NCBI GenBank assembly: GCA_017163975.1
Contig: JAFFSR010000301.1
Location: forward strand, 3,942,001-4,006,000
DNA length: 64,000 nt
Direction: 5' to 3'
From: Anastatus disparis
Lineage: Eukaryota; Arthropoda; Insecta; Hymenoptera; Eupelmidae
In this document: piece by piece, positions 44,158 through 54,353 of the stretch
Numbering within the stretch: the stretch's first letter is position 1
Layout of the letters: every line of letters begins with the position of its first letter
Notes under the pieces: model-generated
Database searches by the model: none
Told to the model about the DNA's origin: nothing
Seen by the model: the letters and a program-made list of their open reading frames with translations, nothing else
Program-made: the position numbers and the translations under genes

Positions 44158-47100
44158 ATGTCTTCAATTAATTTCTTTGAACGTCTTGTGCAACTACTCC
44201 GTGATGCTTTGCAAAATGTAAATGAACTGAACAATACCGATCTCCATTATTGGATAGATATGTGCAATGGTAGTTTAGAGAAATTAAATGAAAAAATTGT
44301 CAATTCTGATCTTACAAGAGGAGAAAAGCAGAGATGTCAAACTTGTGTGTTACATCTTTCGGGTATTCAAGTTCAATTTGAACATCATCTTCAACGAGGA
44401 GGTGGTCTGCAATCTGAAGAAATAGAAGCTTCTGTTGAATGGCGAGATGTGCAGTCAGCTTTCGAAAACAGAATTAGAACTGGCGTAGTGGTAAATATAA
44501 ATCATGTGGATATTTTAAGTTTTTTAAACGACGCCCAAGAACTCTTTAAAGTACATGTACAGTCATGCTTAGAAGAATATAGTGCTCTCAAAGTGAATTC
44601 AGATTTCACCGCAGAATTTTCTATACAGAAAAGTAGTGAAGAATTGACAGATATTAAATATTTTACAACCACAAGTACTTCAATTTTCATGTCAACGAAT
44701 CTAGAAGAATGGTTCAAAATAAATATCAAAGATTCTATTTGGACACAGATAGAAGAATTTCAGGAAAAAGATTCTGGCTGGGCTCTAAAAAGCATTATAA
44801 GTCTGAGTATAAATATGAAAAAATATTCTCCGATCAAGGGCAGTTCGTACATTCCTTTACCACCTTTTATACAAAAGAAAAAAGCATGTGTCAATGTTCG
44901 TAACAATGACAATCAATGTTTCAAGTATGCTATCCTCTCAGCAATATATCCAAGTGAAACTAATACTAATAGAGTTAATCAATATAGCATGCATGAGAAC
45001 AAGTTGAAATTTAATAACATAGAATTTCCAGTGACACTTAAAAATGTTCCAAAATTTGAAGAACTGAATAATATTTCAGTAAATGTGTACATGTTGAAGA
45101 AGTTTGGACAAAAGTTTGAAGTATCACCTTGCCACATTACATCGGATAAAAAGGAAAAGCATGTCAATCTACTCATCATCCAAGACTTTTACATCGATGA
45201 GTATGAAAAAGATAATCATTCTGATGATATTAGTTTACCCAAATACCACTACGTTTGGATAAAGAATATGTCTCGTCTTCTGAAATCTCAACTATCTAAG
45301 ACACATGTAAAATCATTCCATTGTGAAAGATGTTTACAAGTCTTTTATAATGAAGAAAGATTGCAAGTTCATGAAAATGATTGTAAGAATTTGAATTATT
45401 GTCGAATTAATCTACCTGACTCGCAGAACAACATTCTGAAATTTGAAGATTATTATAAAAGCGAAAAAGTTCCTTTTATTGTTTATGCTGATTTTGAATG
45501 TTTACTGAAGCCTACAATGAATGAGATTGCCTTCCAACTTCATGAAGCATATAGCATAGGATATTATATAAAATGTAGCTTTGATGACAGCTTATCTTTT
45601 TATAAGTCATATAGAAAAAATATCGAAGATGGACAGACTCCTGCACAATGGTTTGTTCAAGAATTAAAATCAATCAGTGAGGAAATTGATAAACTCTACA
45701 AGAATCCGAAACCATTAAAACTTACGGATTTAGAAGAATTATCTTTCCAAAGGTCAACCATTTGTCACATATGCCGAAAACTAATCCGTGATGAAGAACT
45801 CGCAGTACGAGATCACTGTCATCTCACAGGACGGTAAGATATTAATTATAGTTATATTTCAATGAAAAAAAAATTTACTTTATCATGCAAATTTTTTTAA
45901 AATATCTATTTTTTTTTACATTAGTTTCAGAGGTGCAGCACATAATTCATGTAATTTGAATTACAAGTATTCAAAATTTATTCCTGTGGTTTTTCATAAC
46001 CTCAATTACGATACACACTTCATTTTGAAAGAGATAGCCACATCTTCATTGATGGGAGGACGAGTTACGCTATTGCCATATAATAAGGAAAAATATATTT
46101 CTTTTACAAAATACATAGATGGCAGTGACCTAAGTTTTAGATTCATAGATTCTTGGCGTTTTCTTCCTTCGTCATTAGAAAAACTTGCATCATACTTGGA
46201 AAATGTGCCGATATTGATAAAAGAGTTTCGAACTGATGGTTTTACAGATGAGAAAATTGATTTTCTCAAACGTAAAGGTATATTTCCATATGATTTTGTA
46301 GATGGATTGGATAAATTATTAGTTACGAAATTGCCAGAGAAAAATCAGTTTTATAACCAACTCACCGATTCTCATATTGCTGATGAAGACTATAAGCATG
46401 CTATTCAAGTCTGGAGTAAGTTCAATATAAGGACATTAGGCGAGTATTCGGATTTATACTTAAAAACAGATGTTTTACTATTGGCGGATGTATTTGAAAG
46501 TTTTCGAGAAACATCTCTCAAAGCTTACGGTTTATGTCCAGCTCACTTTTATACGTCTCCAGGCTTGACATTTTCAGCAGCGCTAAAAATGACGAAGGTA
46601 GAACTGGAGCTTCTTACAGATATAGATATGTTGATGTTCATTGAAGCAGGTATTCGGGGAGGAATAAGTCAATGCTGTAATCGCTATGCCAAGGCGAACA
46701 ATCCATATATGGGCTCTCCGTATGATGAAAAACAGAAAATGAAAACACTTATGTACTTTGATATTAATAATCTTTATGGATGGGCAATGGTTCAATATTT
46801 GCCAGTCGGAAAATTCAAATGGGTAGAATATGAGACGAATTCAAACTTTTACAACGCACCGCCAGATTCAGTTATTGGATATATTGCTGAAGTAGATTTG
46901 GAGTATCCTGAGGAAATACACGATGCACATCGAGATTTTCCATTCTGCGCAGAGCATAGTGCGCCACATGGCTCGAAACAAAAGAAACTTCTCACTACTT
47001 TGAAGAACAAGGAGAGATATGTTATTTACTATCGAACACTCAGACAAGTGTTGGAAAATGGACTTCGACTGAAAAAAGTGCATAGAATTTTAAGTTTTGA

Positions 47101-48106
47101 GCAAAAGGCATGGCTTAAACCTTATGTGGAATTGAATACTCAAAAAAGAATGCAGGCTAAGAACGAATTTGAAAAACTTTTTTATAAATTGTTAATCAAT
47201 GCTGTCTATGGAAAGTGCATTGAGCGAGAGCGGTCTCGAGTTGATGTCCGATTGGTAAATAAATTTACTGGTAGATATGGAGCAGAAGCACGCATAGCTC
47301 TACCAAATTTTCACAGCTGTGCTATTTTTGATGAGAATTTAGTTGCCATTCAAATGAAGAGAACGAGCATCACAATCAAGAAACCAATTTATGTTGGATT
47401 TTGCATTTTAGAATTATCAAAAACATTAGTTTATGATTTTCATTATTCGTATATGAAAAAGCGAGTTGGAGACAAATGCAAACTTTTGTATACTGATACT
47501 GATAGTCTCATATACGAAGTTGAGGATGTTGAAATGTACAAAATAATGAAAGAGGACATACATAAATTTGATACTTCCGATTATGAAGAAAATAATCCGT
47601 TCGAAATTCCTCGAGTTAATAAGAAAGTTCCGGGTTTGATGAAAGACGAATGTAATGGTAAGATAATGACAGAATTTATAGGATTACGAAGCAAAATGTA
47701 TAGTATTTCAATCGATGGAGGAGAAGTTATAAAGAAAGCCAAAGGTATAAAGTCCAGTGTTGTTAAAAAATCAATTACTTTTGAGGATTACCGAAGCTGT
47801 CTTCAGGATCTCACTATTATATACCGTGAACAGTGCAATATCCGTTCAAAATTGCATACTGTGCATACTGAAAAACAGAGAAAAATTGCTCTAAGTCCTC
47901 ACGATGATAAGAGATTTTTATTGCCTGATAGTACAGATACTTTACCTTGGGGACATTATAAAATTGAAGAAATACAGATGGCGCAAGCTGCACTTGAAGT
48001 AGAGAGGAACATGCAAGAAAAATGGCTGCTGAAAAAAAGAAAAAGAGTGGGAGGTAGAAATGAGGAGGGGAGATACACGAGTGGAGATGGATGCTACAGA
48101 GAATGA
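44158..48106 (+). CDS. Protein-primed DNA polymerase B of the Polinton
   Basis: Two exons, 44158-45833 and 45925-48106, about 1285 residues; the donor GGTAAGAT and acceptor TTACATTAG keep the frame. The N-terminal part (about 250) has DNQCFKYAILSAIY, reminiscent of an OTU-type cysteine motif. A C2H2-like finger lies at about 389-412 (CERC...H). The 3'-5' exonuclease has YADFE (about 443), HNLNYDTH (about 582) and YLKTD (about 735). Between the first two motifs is a CHIC...RDHCHLTG...HNSCN block like an endonuclease VII (HNH) zinc site. Polymerase motifs are DINNLYGWAM (about 837), K-x3-NAVYG (about 979) and YTDTDS (about 1080). The C-terminus is basic (KKRKR). It replicates the excised element from its ends with a protein primer. 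The frame is intact. Confidence 0.93.
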
Positions 48107-48431
48107 AAGAGAGAGGGAAATCGAGAGAAGGGATGAAGCCACCAATGAAAATAGTGCAGAGCGAGTGGGGATGTCACTTTATGAAGGCGAGCAAATTATC
48201 ATTGAGTATGATGTGTTAGAGGAGTTCATGAATGACTGGCATCCATCAATGGAGGGGGCAAGTTTCCAGGAAGGAGAAAAAAAGGATATATTACGAGTAG
48301 CAATGGAAAGGGCAGACATCGAAGTGGGGAATGGGCTATATCAACCAATGGACCACAATGAGGAGCGCATTCAAGTAATCGAAGAGCTTGAGGACGATCA
48401 ACCTTGCACAAAGAAATCTAAAATCGACTAA
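48060..48431 (+). CDS. Overlapping acidic ORF after PolB, function unknown
   Basis: 123 residues in the +1 frame relative to PolB, starting 47 bases before the PolB stop. It is rich in Glu, Asp and Arg, with a possible C-terminal nuclear signal (CTKKSKID). An intron-like segment (donor AAGTAAGT at 48440, acceptor TTTTCAG ending 48543) follows its stop and precedes the next gene. It may be a separate overlapping cistron or a frameshifted tail of PolB. I recognise no domain. Confidence 0.4.
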   Translation: MRRGDTRVEMDATENEREREIERRDEATNENSAERVGMSLYEGEQIIIEYDVLEEFMNDWHPSMEGASFQEGEKKDILRVAMERADIEVGNGLYQPMDHNEERIQVIEELEDDQPCTKKSKID

Positions 48432-48544
48432 CTTTTTAAGTAAGTTACAATTTATTTTTTTTTACCAAAAAACATTATTTTTTTCCATCAAAATTTTTTT
48501 CTAACAGAAATTTTTAATTTTTTTTACTTTTTCTTGTTTTCAGA

Positions 48545-48844
48545 ATGGATTTATCTGCACTAAACAAGATTGCTGGAAGCGACTTCCTGCCAAGGAAGAA
48601 AGTCACAGACTTAGAAAAAGACCAGCAGTACATGGTGACTTCACTGAAACAAGTCAAGACAAGATTTGGAACCAAGGTCGTAGCAGATTTCGACCAAAGC
48701 TTCCAAGTCTTCTTACCAGAAAAGATTTCATCTGCAATCTTAAAAGATGAAGAATTTTTCTACAATCTCTGTGATAATGCAAATAAACTGCGTTTGATTG
48801 CAATATACCTGGGAGGATCTTCTTTTAAATTCGATCGGGCTTAA
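48545..48844 (+). CDS. Small Polinton protein, possible OB-fold DNA-binding protein
   Basis: 99 residues. The pattern Y-x-V-x3-K-x-V-x-TRFG-x-KVVAD followed by F-x-VFLPE looks like an OB-fold strand layout, which would suit a single-strand DNA-binding accessory of replication. This is inference from pattern only. The ATG is two bases after an intron acceptor, so its mRNA probably starts upstream, in or before the preceding ORF. AATAAA signals follow from 48846. Confidence 0.55.
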   Translation: MDLSALNKIAGSDFLPRKKVTDLEKDQQYMVTSLKQVKTRFGTKVVADFDQSFQVFLPEKISSAILKDEEFFYNLCDNANKLRLIAIYLGGSSFKFDRA

Positions 48845-49123
48845 AATAAATAAAAATATACTCGTCAAATTATTTTTCAAACTATTTATTGTAAATTGTA
48901 CATAATAAGAATACATGAATAAATGAAAATTATTAAACATTATATAATTGTTTTTATTCATCACCACCATTTATAATTATTATATTTATATTGAATCATA
49001 AAAAGAAAATTTTAATAATAAAAATATTTTATATATAACTTAAATTAATGAACATAATAAAATTAAATTTTTTTCTTTTTATTTATTTCACTGAAATACG
49101 TGGTAAAATACATCTTAGCTTAT
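48845..49123. other. Convergent 3' region, no gene
   Basis: A+T-rich spacer between the plus-strand replication genes and the minus-strand integrase, with AATAAA-type signals on both strands (AATAAATAAAAAT at 48846, TTTATT at 49080). Confidence 0.5.
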
Positions 49124-50040
49124 TCAAATAATCTCATTTTTATCTATCCAACTATTATGCTTGCTATTTAGACCTAACCACTTAACATATACACGTTTAC
49201 CACTTTTCTTTAAAACTTTTTCTACCAAATAAATTTCTGGATACATAGTCTTTTGAATTTCCGTTTCATAAAAGCCGCCGGAGACTGGTTCATCATAATA
49301 ATCTTTGACGTGGTAAGTTATGGGATTGGTTTTTACAACTCTTGTTATTGTGAAAATTTCAGTTGACCAATTTGGTGTATAACCTTTTTCAAAAACTTGT
49401 TTTATCTTACTTATTCGCACTTTATCTCCTACTTTGAATTTTGGTTTTTTACAGGTCTTTTTTCAGTTGGGTAATTTTTCTTGATTTCTTTTTCATTTAC
49501 CTTCGTAACGTTTTCAGGCTCGATTCCTATTGTCCGATGTTTTCTTGAATTGTATGCTTTCACTAACTCAGGCAGAATATCCAACCATTTATAACTTCCT
49601 TGTTTGCTGAATTCTAACCACATTGCATTTTTTAAAGTTTTATTAAAGCGTTCACATATGCTTGCATGAAGATTACTATGTGAAGAGTAGTGATTTATCT
49701 TGTACTTTTTCATAAGATTCTGAAAGTTTGAATTGTAGAATTCTTTTCCTTGGTCAGTTTGTAAATTCGATGGCACCCGTTCTTGTTTTAATATTGACTT
49801 CATAGCTAGAGTAACATCATTGCCACTCTTCGATTTGACTGGTACAGCCCATGCATACTTTGAAAATATATCTATGACAGTTAGTAAGTAGCGAAAACCT
49901 TTGTTTTCCTTGAAATAAGGTATCATTTCTACAAGGTCAGCTTGCCAAGTCTCATCTAATCCGCGTATGTCATATTTTCTTCGCTTGTACCTTCGACGTG
50001 CTGGCTTGTGTAGCTCTTCAACTACTCCTTGACGTTCCAT
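49124..50040 (-). pseudogene. Polinton integrase with C-terminal chromodomain, frameshifted
   Basis: The N-terminal frame (50040-49429) has the retroviral-type catalytic core: WQADL (first Asp), LQTDQGKEF (second Asp) and ICERFNKTL (Glu). The C-terminal frame (49420-49124) continues with an SH3-like segment and a chromodomain-like end (YVKWLGLNSKHNSWI). The two frames differ by one base and meet at a run of six A near 49449-49454, so a 1-nt indel separates them. The N-terminal zinc (HHCC) region expected upstream is not seen, since the neighbour's stop is only a few bases away. The enzyme would insert the element and make the 6-bp duplication. As read, this copy is broken, unless the A-run is a sequencing error or a slippage site. 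Confidence 0.8.
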
Positions 50041-50041
50041 C

Positions 50042-50431
50042 TTAAACTTCAACTTTAGCAATATCCGATCGTCTATTCATTTCTTTAATTATATATTCAA
50101 TACTTGCAAAATTTCGTTGAGTCATATCATAGACATAAGTTAATTTTTCGTCTATTTCTGCTTTATATATTTCAACTTTGTTCTCATATTCTTGTATAGC
50201 TTTAGCAACTTCTATAATTTTAGAAGATAAGTAATCAACTTCTTTCTGTAGGATATTATTTAGTGAATTCAAACTAATGGCATCATTTGGATCATTAGCC
50301 TCTCCAATATTGCAAAGCCGCTTATTTTCTAAATCAAAATCACCATCTGATGTAACATTGAATCCAATACCTCGAGGACCACGACTCACTTGCGAGCCCT
50401 CAAGTTTTCTTCCAAACACATCGAGACTCAT
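50042..50431 (-). CDS. Fibre-like virion protein candidate with coiled coil
   Basis: About 129 residues from the ATG at 50431 (MSLDVFGR...); an upstream ATG at 50485 is possible but adds residues of unlike character. It begins with Gly/Arg-rich turns (SRGPRGIGF), then FDLENKRLCNIG and NDAISLNSL, a phrase layout found in tail-fibre and other trimeric attachment proteins. A long heptad-rich helix follows to the end. By that analogy it could be a trimeric fibre or spike of a Polinton particle. This is inference, as I know of no direct evidence. It ends two bases before the integrase start on the same strand. Confidence 0.5.
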   Translation of the reverse strand: MSLDVFGRKLEGSQVSRGPRGIGFNVTSDGDFDLENKRLCNIGEANDPNDAISLNSLNNILQKEVDYLSSKIIEVAKAIQEYENKVEIYKAEIDEKLTYVYDMTQRNFASIEYIIKEMNRRSDIAKVEV

Positions 50432-50465
50432 GATACTACTATTGATTTGAAAATTGTGTACGTCA

Positions 50466-51458
50466 ATATATATGCCCAGCTTCACGTAGTTCCTCTATGA
50501 TTGATTGGATTTCATTGTTGTGATTATTATTTCCAGCAGATCGTTCGGCTATCAATAATCGCAGTCTTTCGACAAGCTCATTCGGATCATCTCAGTAGAC
50601 TAGATCTATGGAAGTATTCTTTTTTGCTATTTTATATTTAGGTATGAGACCCCCTCCGCTGGTAGACATTCTACTACGATCACTGCGGTACATTGGTGCT
50701 ATGATTTTTGAATATTTTCTACTCTTCGAAGAGCGTATATTCTCACTTTTGCTATGTCTTTTTCTATGGGCATTTGTTGCTTCCAGGATAATGCGATAGT
50801 TCTTGCGATCTGTTGTACTCAAAAGATTATCATCTGGTTCTTTTTTGAAAAGCAATTCCATTAGACCATTGCTTTTAGGAAAACTTAAATCTTTCACTTT
50901 TATCATTTTATCATCAAATTGAATTTGTGAATCACCCATCATGTATACCCCACTGACTTTTCTCACTCCGTATATGTTATCGATTTTGCTGCGGCTTCCA
51001 TTTAGCATTGATAAAAAGTCTGTCGGTTCAGTTTCTTTATGCGCAGATACAAATGGTGAATATATAGATTTGAATGATGAATTTGCAGAATTGAATGATG
51101 AATTCATCATTGTGCTATTTATCGGAGAAAAATCATCGCCATTAGAAGCATCATTATCAAACGCCGAACCCGAGTTATTAATATCGTTTACAATATAACT
51201 TGATTCATCAAATCTCAATCTTTTTTTTGCAGATTTTCTGTTACTGTCTATGGCCTTAATGTGATTAGAACGTGACACACTTTCAGTTGTCGAATCGACA
51301 AGCTTTTCAAGTGGTGTAATAACTGGTTTTAAAGTATCACCAATAACCTTTTCAAAATCATCTCTCTCCTTTTTTAACAAAGAGTATTTTTTTTTAATAG
51401 CCTCGCGTGCTCGTAAGAGCTCGCTAAGAACACTTTTTTCTTTCTTAAAGTCAGGCAT
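50466..51458 (-). pseudogene. Conserved Polinton protein, in-frame stop near C-terminus
   Basis: The start is taken at the ATG at 51458 (MPDFKKEK...), just after an acceptor-like TTTGCAG. It has a coiled-coil N-terminus (about 1-50), a long Ser/Asn-rich middle, a globular-looking part (IYGVRKVSGVYMMGDSQI) and a basic, Ser-rich end. A TGA at 50592-50594 ends the main frame. The same frame stays open for about 42 more codons with well-formed sequence (ELVERLRLL...EELREAG), so the stop looks like a nonsense mutation (TGG to TGA would be one base). Similar proteins occur in insect Polintons; the function is unknown. Confidence 0.6.
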
Positions 51459-51501
51459 GCTGACAAGATGCTGTCTACAATCAAACTGCAAAGATTAAGA
51501 T

Positions 51502-52197
51502 TTATACTTCCTTTTTAATGGCAAAACAGTCAAATCCTTTTCTATATCTACCATCATTCATTGCTCTATCTTTGTCAATAACAACAAATCCATACTTGTC
51601 ATTCTTCCAGCATTCTGTACAAAGATTTCGAAATTCATTTAAAGTTAAGTCAGTATTCACATGGTCTTCATAGATATGTTTAAGATTAACATCATCTTGA
51701 CGATAAATTACCATCAAATTAATATTGTCCCTGATGAGATGTTTCGGTATATGAGCATATGACTGACATAGATAAAAGCTATCTACACTTTTGTGTCTCC
51801 CCATACAGAAAAAAGCTCTGACGTTATCCTGCTTCTCACAAGCCACATCATCAAAAATCATAATTGAATTAGGTAGGGCTTCATCTGGAGATACTACAGA
51901 TGCATGTTCACTGAACGGTAGATATGATATACCTTCAATTGGTTCTAAAACTTTTTGAAGAAATTGGTATTTCGGTTGATTTAAGGATTTAGAGTATACA
52001 TACAAATTTTCAAATCTAAGACCATTAGGGTGTGTAATTAGAGCTAATAAACTATTAGTTTTTCCACAGTTCGATGGGCCACAAAATACTGCTCGTATAT
52101 TATCTGGAAGTAACTCTCCATGTCGCTTTTTTCTTTTCGTTTTCTCAAAATCAAAGTTGCCGACGGGAAGTTTGACGTTCTGCTCAGTAAAATCCAT
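51502..52197 (-). CDS. DNA-packaging ATPase of the Polinton
   Basis: 231 residues, FtsK/HerA-type A32-like ATPase. Walker A is GPSNCGKT (about 39-46) and Walker B is SIMIFDDV (about 111-118), with a downstream sensor-like LCQSYAHIP. It would power translocation of the element DNA into a capsid. The frame is intact. It is divergent from the PLA2-like gene, separated by 98 bases that hold TATA-like sequences for both directions (TATAAACG at about 52241). Confidence 0.9.
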   Translation of the reverse strand: MDFTEQNVKLPVGNFDFEKTKRKKRHGELLPDNIRAVFCGPSNCGKTNSLLALITHPNGLRFENLYVYSKSLNQPKYQFLQKVLEPIEGISYLPFSEHASVVSPDEALPNSIMIFDDVACEKQDNVRAFFCMGRHKSVDSFYLCQSYAHIPKHLIRDNINLMVIYRQDDVNLKHIYEDHVNTDLTLNEFRNLCTECWKNDKYGFVVIDKDRAMNDGRYRKGFDCFAIKKEV

Positions 52198-52295
52198 GTT
52201 TACGTAACAAAGTCAAATCTAAGATTGACCTTTTCTAAATATAAACGCTTGTTTTATATTTTGATCATCAGTTGTAAATCAACACTCGAAGAGAG

Positions 52296-53108
52296 ATGCT
52301 CGTACACAAATCACAGAAGCACCCTAAGGGTAAAGGGTTACTTGATAAAGTAATCAATAACTTACCTATTGAAATGCATATTCCTGGATATCAATATTGT
52401 GGTCCCGGAACAAAACTGAAAAAGCGTCTAAAAAGAGGTGATACAGGTATCAATCCACTTGATCAAGCATGCAAAGAACATGACATATCTTATTCTGATA
52501 AAAATGCTGATCGAAAAGTAGCTGACATGAAGCTCGCTGATAAAGCTTGGCAGCGTGTTAGAGCCAAAAATGCAAGTCTTAGCGAAAAAGCAACTGCTTT
52601 TGTTGTTGCAAATGCTATGAAATTAAAAGGAAAGACAGGAATGGGCGTAAAATTGAGTAAATTAGTAACTGCAAGTAAAAAATCATTAAAACCAAGTAAA
52701 CATTCTCGCAAAGTTATACAGTCCGCTTTAAAAGGTGCACGTGAAGCTCTCAAGATCGTTGGCGGTAAGAAAAAAATTATCATTCCACGTATTCTACCTG
52801 TTCCATCAAAAATAGGTGGCGCTCTGCCTTTTCTCATACCATTGTTCGCAGCACTAAGTGCAACTGGTGCTCTGGCTGGAGGAGCTGCTGGAATAGCTAA
52901 AGCAGTAAATGAGGCTAAAGCTGCACAGAAAAATTATGAAGAAAGTAAGAGACATAATAAAACTATGGAAGCTATTGCTCTAGGAAAAGGTCTCTATCTT
53001 AAACCATATAAAACTGGAATGGGATTATTTATGAAACCTCATATCGGTAATGGTCAAGTTAAAAAAAAAAAACTTCGATTTAACTTTGCCAAATCGTGCA
53101 CTGACTGA
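52296..53108 (+). CDS. PLA2-domain minor virion protein
   Basis: 270 residues. Residues 28-70 carry a parvovirus-type phospholipase A2 site: IPGYQYCGPGTKL (calcium loop) and ACKEHDISYS (His-Asp catalytic pair). Such domains help particles leave endosomes in parvoviruses; a like role here is inference. A basic middle, a hydrophobic Ala/Gly-rich segment (ALPFLIPLFAALSATGALAGG, about 177-197) and a GKGLYLKPYKTGMGL tail suggest a membrane-active minor core protein. The last residues run through a 12-A tract into an unlike tail, and the protease frame takes over in the next register. Confidence 0.8.
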   Translation: MLVHKSQKHPKGKGLLDKVINNLPIEMHIPGYQYCGPGTKLKKRLKRGDTGINPLDQACKEHDISYSDKNADRKVADMKLADKAWQRVRAKNASLSEKATAFVVANAMKLKGKTGMGVKLSKLVTASKKSLKPSKHSRKVIQSALKGAREALKIVGGKKKIIIPRILPVPSKIGGALPFLIPLFAALSATGALAGGAAGIAKAVNEAKAAQKNYEESKRHNKTMEAIALGKGLYLKPYKTGMGLFMKPHIGNGQVKKKKLRFNFAKSCTD

Positions 53109-53442
53109 CTATGATCTTATAAAGTATGCTCGTATGATGCAAATCCCATATTTTCGAGGTGTTTTCATGAGAAATAATCTACCTTCTGATGGCCCATGGC
53201 ATAACGAATCTGCTATAGTTAACTTAGATGATTTTCAAAACAAAGGCACTCACTGGGTATGTTATCGAAAACGAGGTTCTGAAGTGATTTATTTTGATAG
53301 TTTTGGTGATCTTAAACCCCCTATAGATCTCATGTTATATTTTAACGTGGAAGAAGTGAAATACAACTATAAAAGATATCAAAATTTTGACTCATTTATT
53401 TGTGGACATCTTTGTCTTCAATTCTTGTGTGAAAGACTATAA
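53050..53442 (+). CDS. Adenain-like cysteine protease
   Basis: About 130 residues. The Ulp1/adenain catalytic layout is visible: THWVCY (His), IYFDSFGD (Asp) and FDSFICGHLCLQFL (Cys in ICGH, where most relatives have Gln-x5-Cys). It would mature capsid proteins. The frame overlaps the PLA2 gene by 59 bases in the +1 register. It either starts at its own ATG (53050) or is joined to it by a frameshift at the A12 run (53058-53070). Relatives often have the two parts next to each other, so a 1-nt indel in the run is a live alternative. Confidence 0.8.
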   Translation: MVKLKKKNFDLTLPNRALTDYDLIKYARMMQIPYFRGVFMRNNLPSDGPWHNESAIVNLDDFQNKGTHWVCYRKRGSEVIYFDSFGDLKPPIDLMLYFNVEEVKYNYKRYQNFDSFICGHLCLQFLCERL

Positions 53443-53487
53443 AAGAAGAGTTTTCAGACAAGCAGGATCATTCTTTTTCAATCAGTC

Positions 53488-54177
53488 ATGGAAGATAGTT
53501 TCACTTAGAGTCTTTCAGGCAAATCTTCTATCTTAGAAGCGCAATATTTTCCTTCAATAGAACTACCACAGCATAAGAATTTTGTTTTGGGTTTAGTTGA
53601 ACTTTTAACATTCAACTCGATTCCCAATGTTGACGATTTGAATAATAAACTTCATATAAACGGAGAGAAGATTATTATTATTCCTACTGGCAGTTATGAA
53701 ATTGATGCTATTAATCAATTTTTGCAAAAAGATTTGAAATCTAAAGACATCGAGTTTTCCTTGAAAGCTAACAACAATACTCTCAGAAGTGAAATTTATT
53801 GCAGCCATCAGATAGATCTTAGTCCTCGCGATTCAATAGGCAGTCTTCTCGGTTTCACTCGTCGCGTTCTTCATGAAGACATTCATCACAGCTCTGATTT
53901 ACCTGTGAAGATATTGAAAATAAACGCACTCAGAGTAGAGTGTAATATTACTACAGGTGCTTACATCAACGACAAAAAAGTTCACACGATCCATGAGTTT
54001 TTCCCAAAAGTTCCTCCAGGATATAAAATCATAGAAGTTCCATCGCATGTCATATATTTACCACTCAATGTTAAGAGTATAAATCATCTTCAAATCCGAA
54101 TCGTTGATCAAGACGGAAATTTAGTGAATTTCCGAGGAGAGGAAATTACTGTTAGACTTCACATAAAATCTGTATAA
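53488..54177 (+). pseudogene. Penton-like minor capsid protein, nonsense codon 7
   Basis: The body (53587-54177, 196 residues) has the beta-rich character of the Polinton single-jelly-roll minor capsid protein (LGLVELLTFNSIPN near the start; VPPGYKIIEVPSHVIYLPLN near the C-terminus). The only upstream ATG in frame is at 53488, and codon 7 is TAG (53506-53508). The frame is otherwise open from there, so this looks like a point nonsense mutation. No ATG lies early in the remaining frame. It would form capsid vertices. Confidence 0.7.
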
Positions 54178-54323
54178 TGGGAATCGTTTATAATTCAAGT
54201 GTGCATATAAGTCAGCCATCATGTCAACCCACCATCAGTCGTCCAAAGGTACTCAAACCGTTAACACGGAAGAGCATCCAGTTTCTCAAAAGCATAGGTC
54301 TCAAAGTACGTGGAAAAAGATAA
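54177..54323 (+). CDS. Small basic Polinton protein (48 residues)
   Basis: The ATG overlaps the penton stop (TAATG). The peptide starts MGIVYNSSVHISQP and ends in a basic part (RKSIQFLKSIGLKVRGKR). Its position between the penton and major capsid genes and its coherent composition support a real gene. The basic tail could bind DNA, like adenoviral core peptides (inference). Confidence 0.6.
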   Translation: MGIVYNSSVHISQPSCQPTISRPKVLKPLTRKSIQFLKSIGLKVRGKR

Positions 54324-54353
54324 ATTGTATCATTCTCTGCTGCTTTCAGAAAA

